The translations under genes and the position numbers were made by a program. Of a stretch of 64,000 nucleotides of DNA, positions 60,448-64,000 are shown one piece after another. Origin of the DNA: Aquimarina sp042434915 (GTDB lineage Bacteria; Bacteroidota; Bacteroidia; Flavobacteriales; Flavobacteriaceae); NCBI RefSeq assembly GCF_042434915.1, contig NZ_CP170198.1, forward strand, positions 1,426,001 to 1,490,000, written 5' to 3'. How positions within the stretch are numbered: position 1 is the stretch's first letter; every line of letters begins with the position of its first letter. The notes beneath the pieces are model-generated. The model was not told the DNA's origin. It did no database searches and saw only the letters and a program-made list of their open reading frames with translations.

Positions 60448-62274
60448 TTAATTTCCTTTTTCCATTTTAGCTTTCAACTCGGCTAATGCATCAAGATCAC
60501 CTAACGTTGTCTTTTCTGCAGATCCTGTAGAAGCAGCCTTCTTAGCAGCTTGCTTTACAATCTTAGCTTCTTCTTCTCTAAACATTGCTGTATGCGATGC
60601 AACTACTCTTTTGAATTCTTTATTAAATTCAATGATTTGGAATTCTGCTTCCTCACCTTTTTGTAGTTTACTTCCATCTTCTTTCTCTAGATGACGAGAA
60701 GGAACAAAAGCAATGATATCTTCGTTAAATTCTATCGTAGCTCCTTTATCTACAATATCAGCAATTGTTGCAGTATGTTTTGTACCTACAGCAAAATCAC
60801 CTTCATATTTATCCCAAGGATTATCTTCAGTTTGTTTGTGACCTAAACTAAGCTTACGTCCTTCAACATCTAACTCAAGAACTACTACATCTAGTTTATC
60901 ACCAACATTTGTAAAATCAGATGGATGCTTAATTTTCTTAGTCCAAGAAAGGTCAGAGATATAAATTAAACCATCTATTCCCTCTTCTAATTCAACAAAC
61001 ACACCAAAATTAGTGAAGTTACGTACAATACCTGTATGTTTAGAACCTACTGGGTATTTCGTAGTAATATCAGTCCATGGATCTGGCGTTAATTGCTTAA
61101 TACCAAGCGACATTTTTCTTTCTTCTCTATCAAGTGTAAGAATTACAGCCTCTACTTCATCACCAACTTTTACAAAGTCTTGTGCAGATCGTAAGTGTGT
61201 AGACCATGACATTTCAGAAACGTGAATCAAACCTTCAACACCTTCTTCAACTTCGATAAATGCACCGTAATCTGCGATTACAACTACTTTACCTTTAACT
61301 TTGTCACCTACTTTAACTTCTTTATCAAGCGCTTCCCACGGATGCGGCTTTAATTGCTTAAGACCTAGTTGAATACGTGTTTTAGCCTCATCAAAGTCTA
61401 AGATAACAACATTCAATTTCTGATCAAGATCCACCATTTCATTTGGATGGTTAATTCTTGACCATGAAAGATCTGTAATATGAATAAGTCCATCAACTCC
61501 TCCAAGATCAACAAATACACCATAAGAAGTTACATTCTTAACAGTACCTTCTAATACTTGACCTTTTTCTAATTGACCGATGATCTCTTTCTTCTGCTCT
61601 TCAATATCAGCTTCGATAAGTGCTTTATGAGAAACAACTACGTTTTTAAATTCGTGATTAATTTTAACCACTTTAAATTCCATAGTCTTACCAACATACG
61701 CATCATAATCGCGGATTGGTTTTACATCAATTTGAGATCCTGGTAAGAAAGCTTCAATACCAAAAACATCAACGATCATTCCTCCTTTGGTTCTGCATTT
61801 TACAAAACCATTAACGATCTCACCTGTATCATGTGCGTTATTAACACGATCCCAAGCTTTAATCACTCTAGCTTTACGGTGAGATAAAATTAATTGACCT
61901 GTAGCGTCTTCTCTAACATCAATTAATACCTCAACCTTATCACCTTCTTTAAGGTCTGGGTTGTAACGAAATTCGTTTAATGAGATTACACCTTCACTTT
62001 TAGCATTAATATCGATAATAGCATCACGATCTGTAAGATTAATTACAGTTCCCATTACTACTTCATCATTTAATGTATCAACGAAGTTGTCTGCAACTAG
62101 CTTTTCAAACTCTACAAGTTTTGAATCCTCGATAGGATCAATTCCTTCTTCGTAGTTGTGCCAGTTAAATTCTTTTAAAAATTGCTCAGGATTCTCTTGT
62201 TGTGGAGATGTAGACTTAGCTGCCTTTGGAGCCTCTACTTCCTGAACGTCTGTGTTTTTTGTTTCTTCAGACAT
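60448..62274 (-). CDS. rpsA: 30S ribosomal protein S1
   Basis: 608 residues with an acidic N-terminal extension (SEETKNTDVQEVEAPKAAKS) and a series of S1 RNA-binding repeats, each marked by segments such as GVISLNEF, GVFVDLGGVDGLIHITDLSW, GAFIEVEEGVEGLIHVSEMSW and GVFVELEEGIDGLIYISDLSW. Length and repeat number fit the Bacteroidota form. It binds mRNA on the small subunit; this matters here because most genes in the window lack Shine-Dalgarno sequences. The promoter is far upstream, so the leader is over 100 nt. Confidence 0.96.
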   Translation of the reverse strand: MSEETKNTDVQEVEAPKAAKSTSPQQENPEQFLKEFNWHNYEEGIDPIEDSKLVEFEKLVADNFVDTLNDEVVMGTVINLTDRDAIIDINAKSEGVISLNEFRYNPDLKEGDKVEVLIDVREDATGQLILSHRKARVIKAWDRVNNAHDTGEIVNGFVKCRTKGGMIVDVFGIEAFLPGSQIDVKPIRDYDAYVGKTMEFKVVKINHEFKNVVVSHKALIEADIEEQKKEIIGQLEKGQVLEGTVKNVTSYGVFVDLGGVDGLIHITDLSWSRINHPNEMVDLDQKLNVVILDFDEAKTRIQLGLKQLKPHPWEALDKEVKVGDKVKGKVVVIADYGAFIEVEEGVEGLIHVSEMSWSTHLRSAQDFVKVGDEVEAVILTLDREERKMSLGIKQLTPDPWTDITTKYPVGSKHTGIVRNFTNFGVFVELEEGIDGLIYISDLSWTKKIKHPSDFTNVGDKLDVVVLELDVEGRKLSLGHKQTEDNPWDKYEGDFAVGTKHTATIADIVDKGATIEFNEDIIAFVPSRHLEKEDGSKLQKGEEAEFQIIEFNKEFKRVVASHTAMFREEEAKIVKQAAKKAASTGSAEKTTLGDLDALAELKAKMEKGN

Positions 62275-62348
62275 TGAAGATAAAATTTGTATTCTGTATC
62301 TATTTGAGAATCAAAACGAAAACTTTTACAGAAGCGTTAGTTGTAAAT

Positions 62349-62420
62349 AAAAAACCCTTTTCAATTCTCTTACTCGCTAAAAAGGAGTGCAAAATTACAA
62401 TTTAAAATAATATTAAACAA
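62349..62420 (-). promoter_or_regulatory. rpsA promoter and leader hairpin
   Basis: On the minus strand TTG (62420-62418), a 20-bp spacer and TAATTTTG (62397-62390) form the promoter. The leader (about 110 nt) starts with CCTTTT (62385-62380) that can pair with AAAAGG (62361-62356) and is followed by G and a T-run (62354-62349), resembling a terminator. Confidence 0.5.
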
Positions 62421-62443
62421 GCAATTACCTTCAATACCTAAGG

Positions 62444-64000
62444 CTAAAACTTAATTATCTCAAATTCGCTTCTTCGATTGGTTTGATGTTCTTCTTCACT
62501 ACAGATTTTTTCTTCGCAGTTTATTAATGGTTGAGACTCTCCAAAGCCTTGAAACTGCATACGTCTTGCGTTCACATAACCAATAAGAGCTAAATAATTA
62601 CGCGTTGATTCCGCACGTTTCTCTGATAACACTTGGTTATAGTTTGCAGTCCCCCGACTGTCGGTATGCGCGCTAATTTTGATATATACCGTTTTATATT
62701 TATCTAATTTTAAAGCAAATTCATCTAAAACTTTTTTGGAGTCGGCTCGAATATTCCATTTATCATAATCGAAATATATGGGTGGTAATTCAAAAAATAA
62801 TTTGCCATTTTTTTCAATGACAGGAGGCCCTTCGCTATCTGCTAATAATTGTGCTTTAAGCTGCTTGGCTGTTATTGATGGAGAATTTGGTTGAAAAGTG
62901 GCCCCATCGACTACAAGTGGTTTTTCTTTATCACTTGACGTGCTTAGAGAATCGGTGGTCTTACTTTTTTCGAGATAAAGAATGATCGTTTGATCTTCTT
63001 TTTCTAGAATTTTAATAGGCTTGGAACGTGTTTCATAACCCACAGCACTAGCTGTTAACTCAAAATTTCCTGGTAAGGTGGTTAAACTAAAGGAAGCAAT
63101 TGAATCAAACCGATTTGAATAAAGTAAACTTTGTTCTGAATTCTTAAGGTTAACTTCTGCATTTGCTACATACTTTTCTGTATTAAAATCACGAACTTCA
63201 AAATGCGTGACATATTCACGTATAAAAATTTCGCCAATTTGACTAAACTCATAAATATCATCACCTCCTTTTTTTCGGTTTGAGGCAAAAAAACCATCAG
63301 TTTCATTATAATAATTTATTGAAAAATCATCGTACCTAGAGTTTATTGGAGCTCCCAGATTAACGGGTTGCTTATATCCACTATCACTAAACTCTGAAAC
63401 GAATAAATCAAGCATACCTAAGCCCAAATGACCATTTGATGCAAAAAATAGGTGATCATCTTTGGATACAAAAGGAAATTGTTCGCGATGTTCGGTATTG
63501 ATTACAGACCCCATATTTACAGGATCCCCATAAATACCTGCATTATCAATTGTCATATAATAAATATCAAAATCTCCATAGCCACCAGGCATATTTGATG
63601 AGAAATATAATTTAGTTCCGTCAGAATTAAGAGCGGGATGCTCTATACTGTACGCTACGTTATTAAACGATAACTTTTCTGGAACCGTCCATTTCCCATC
63701 GATTTTGGTAGCTTTATATAATTGAATAGCATTTTCATTTAAACTATCAAATTTCTTTTTGCCTTTATCATAATTACTCCGTGACAGGTATAAGGTAGTT
63801 TGATCTTGGGTAAAACAAAAATTACCTTCATGTAACTTTCCATTAATTTTCCCCTCAATTTCTTCGCTTTTACCCAAAGGTTGATTATTAACATCAACAG
63901 CAATTTTTCTGATATCCAAAAATGGGCGATGTGTCCACTTGTACTGTTTATCTGTAACTCCATTTGGATATTGATCTGTAGTAAAATAGATTAAACTATC
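62444..64000 (-). CDS. OmpA-family protein with PD40 beta-propeller (5' end outside window)
   Basis: The frame is open to the right edge (upstream residues read ...TDQYPNGVTDKQYKWTHRPF), so the N-terminus is missing. Visible parts are WD40-like PD40 repeats (HPALNSDGTKLYFSSNMPGGYGDFDIYYM, DHLFFASNGHLGLGMLDLFV, DDFSINYYNETDGFFASNRKKGGDDIYEF), a carboxypeptidase-regulatory-like domain (NAEVNLKNSEQSLLYS), and a C-terminal OmpA domain (IYFDYDKWNIRADSKKVLDEF, ISAHTDSRGTANYNQ, LSEKRAESTRNYL). This architecture is the PorE/Pal-like type that anchors outer-membrane complexes, including the type IX secretion system, to peptidoglycan. Specific role is undetermined. Confidence 0.87.
   Translation of the reverse strand, partial: DSLIYFTTDQYPNGVTDKQYKWTHRPFLDIRKIAVDVNNQPLGKSEEIEGKINGKLHEGNFCFTQDQTTLYLSRSNYDKGKKKFDSLNENAIQLYKATKIDGKWTVPEKLSFNNVAYSIEHPALNSDGTKLYFSSNMPGGYGDFDIYYMTIDNAGIYGDPVNMGSVINTEHREQFPFVSKDDHLFFASNGHLGLGMLDLFVSEFSDSGYKQPVNLGAPINSRYDDFSINYYNETDGFFASNRKKGGDDIYEFSQIGEIFIREYVTHFEVRDFNTEKYVANAEVNLKNSEQSLLYSNRFDSIASFSLTTLPGNFELTASAVGYETRSKPIKILEKEDQTIILYLEKSKTTDSLSTSSDKEKPLVVDGATFQPNSPSITAKQLKAQLLADSEGPPVIEKNGKLFFELPPIYFDYDKWNIRADSKKVLDEFALKLDKYKTVYIKISAHTDSRGTANYNQVLSEKRAESTRNYLALIGYVNARRMQFQGFGESQPLINCEEKICSEEEHQTNRRSEFEIIKF

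Noticed and set aside
1..64000. CRISPR array, prophage or insertion sequence
   Set aside because: No regularly spaced repeats, integrase, transposase or phage structural gene was seen.

Overview
This 64 kb window is ordinary chromosomal DNA of a marine-type member of the Flavobacteriaceae (Bacteroidota). The evidence is the low GC content (roughly one third by eye), promoters of the Bacteroidota form TTG-N18-20-TAnnTTTG instead of -35/-10 boxes, weak or absent Shine-Dalgarno sequences, and lineage-typical genes: DUF4290, DUF2911, BshA, a zinc-less DnaX, an Asp-type MurA, MiaE, PyrR and OmpA/PD40 proteins. No insertion sequence, prophage, plasmid function or CRISPR array was seen.

Layout. 1-4.2 kb: the 3' part of a large PIG-L deacetylase, a 34-residue membrane peptide and a sodium:solute symporter. 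5.5-8.6 kb: a probable light-response operon (SRPBCC, SDR, photolyase) behind a perfect 12-bp inverted repeat, then a SnoaL-like gene. 8.6-15.4 kb: a complete histidine-utilisation operon hutH-hutI-hutU-hutG with a divergent LysR regulator. 15.4-24.2 kb: MarC, an NAD(P)-binding protein, murA, DUF4290, DUF493, an NadR-like ATPase, recQ, fmt, HU and yqgE. 24.2-31 kb: class IV aminotransferase, START-like protein, a CAU tRNA, a gene-poor AT-rich patch, a lipoprotein, hisS, a MacB-like permease and aroC. 31.2-35.6 kb: an FAD/Fe-S dehydrogenase, an Lrp regulator and a DUF1338 enzyme, which together look like the end of lysine catabolism (2-oxoadipate to D-2-hydroxyglutarate to 2-oxoglutarate). 35.7-44.7 kb: two small outer-membrane barrels, bshA, RNase P RNA, dnaX, miaE and a sixA-ppk1-ppx polyphosphate operon. 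45-51.9 kb: an unusual OmpA fusion, pdxH, rnz, a STAS-like protein, pyrB, pyrR and a membrane protein. 60.4-64 kb: rpsA and the 3' part of a PD40/OmpA protein.

The most unusual region is 52.1-60.3 kb. Two short operons face each other, 4 bp apart. The plus-strand one encodes a small DUF1328-like membrane protein, a 972-residue dikinase with a predicted signal peptide, and a serine hydrolase of the penicillin-recognising fold. The minus-strand one encodes a second such serine hydrolase and a 941-residue protein combining a 12-helix ATP:ADP-translocase-like domain with a long HEAT-repeat tail. The dikinase has the domain order and motifs of plant alpha-glucan water dikinase (phosphohistidine swivel, then ATP-binding domain) and no PEP-binding barrel. 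An ATP-using enzyme predicted to act outside the cytoplasm, next to a nucleotide-transporter-like protein and two PBP-fold hydrolases, suggests an undescribed periplasmic phosphorylation system. Substrate and transport activity are inference only.
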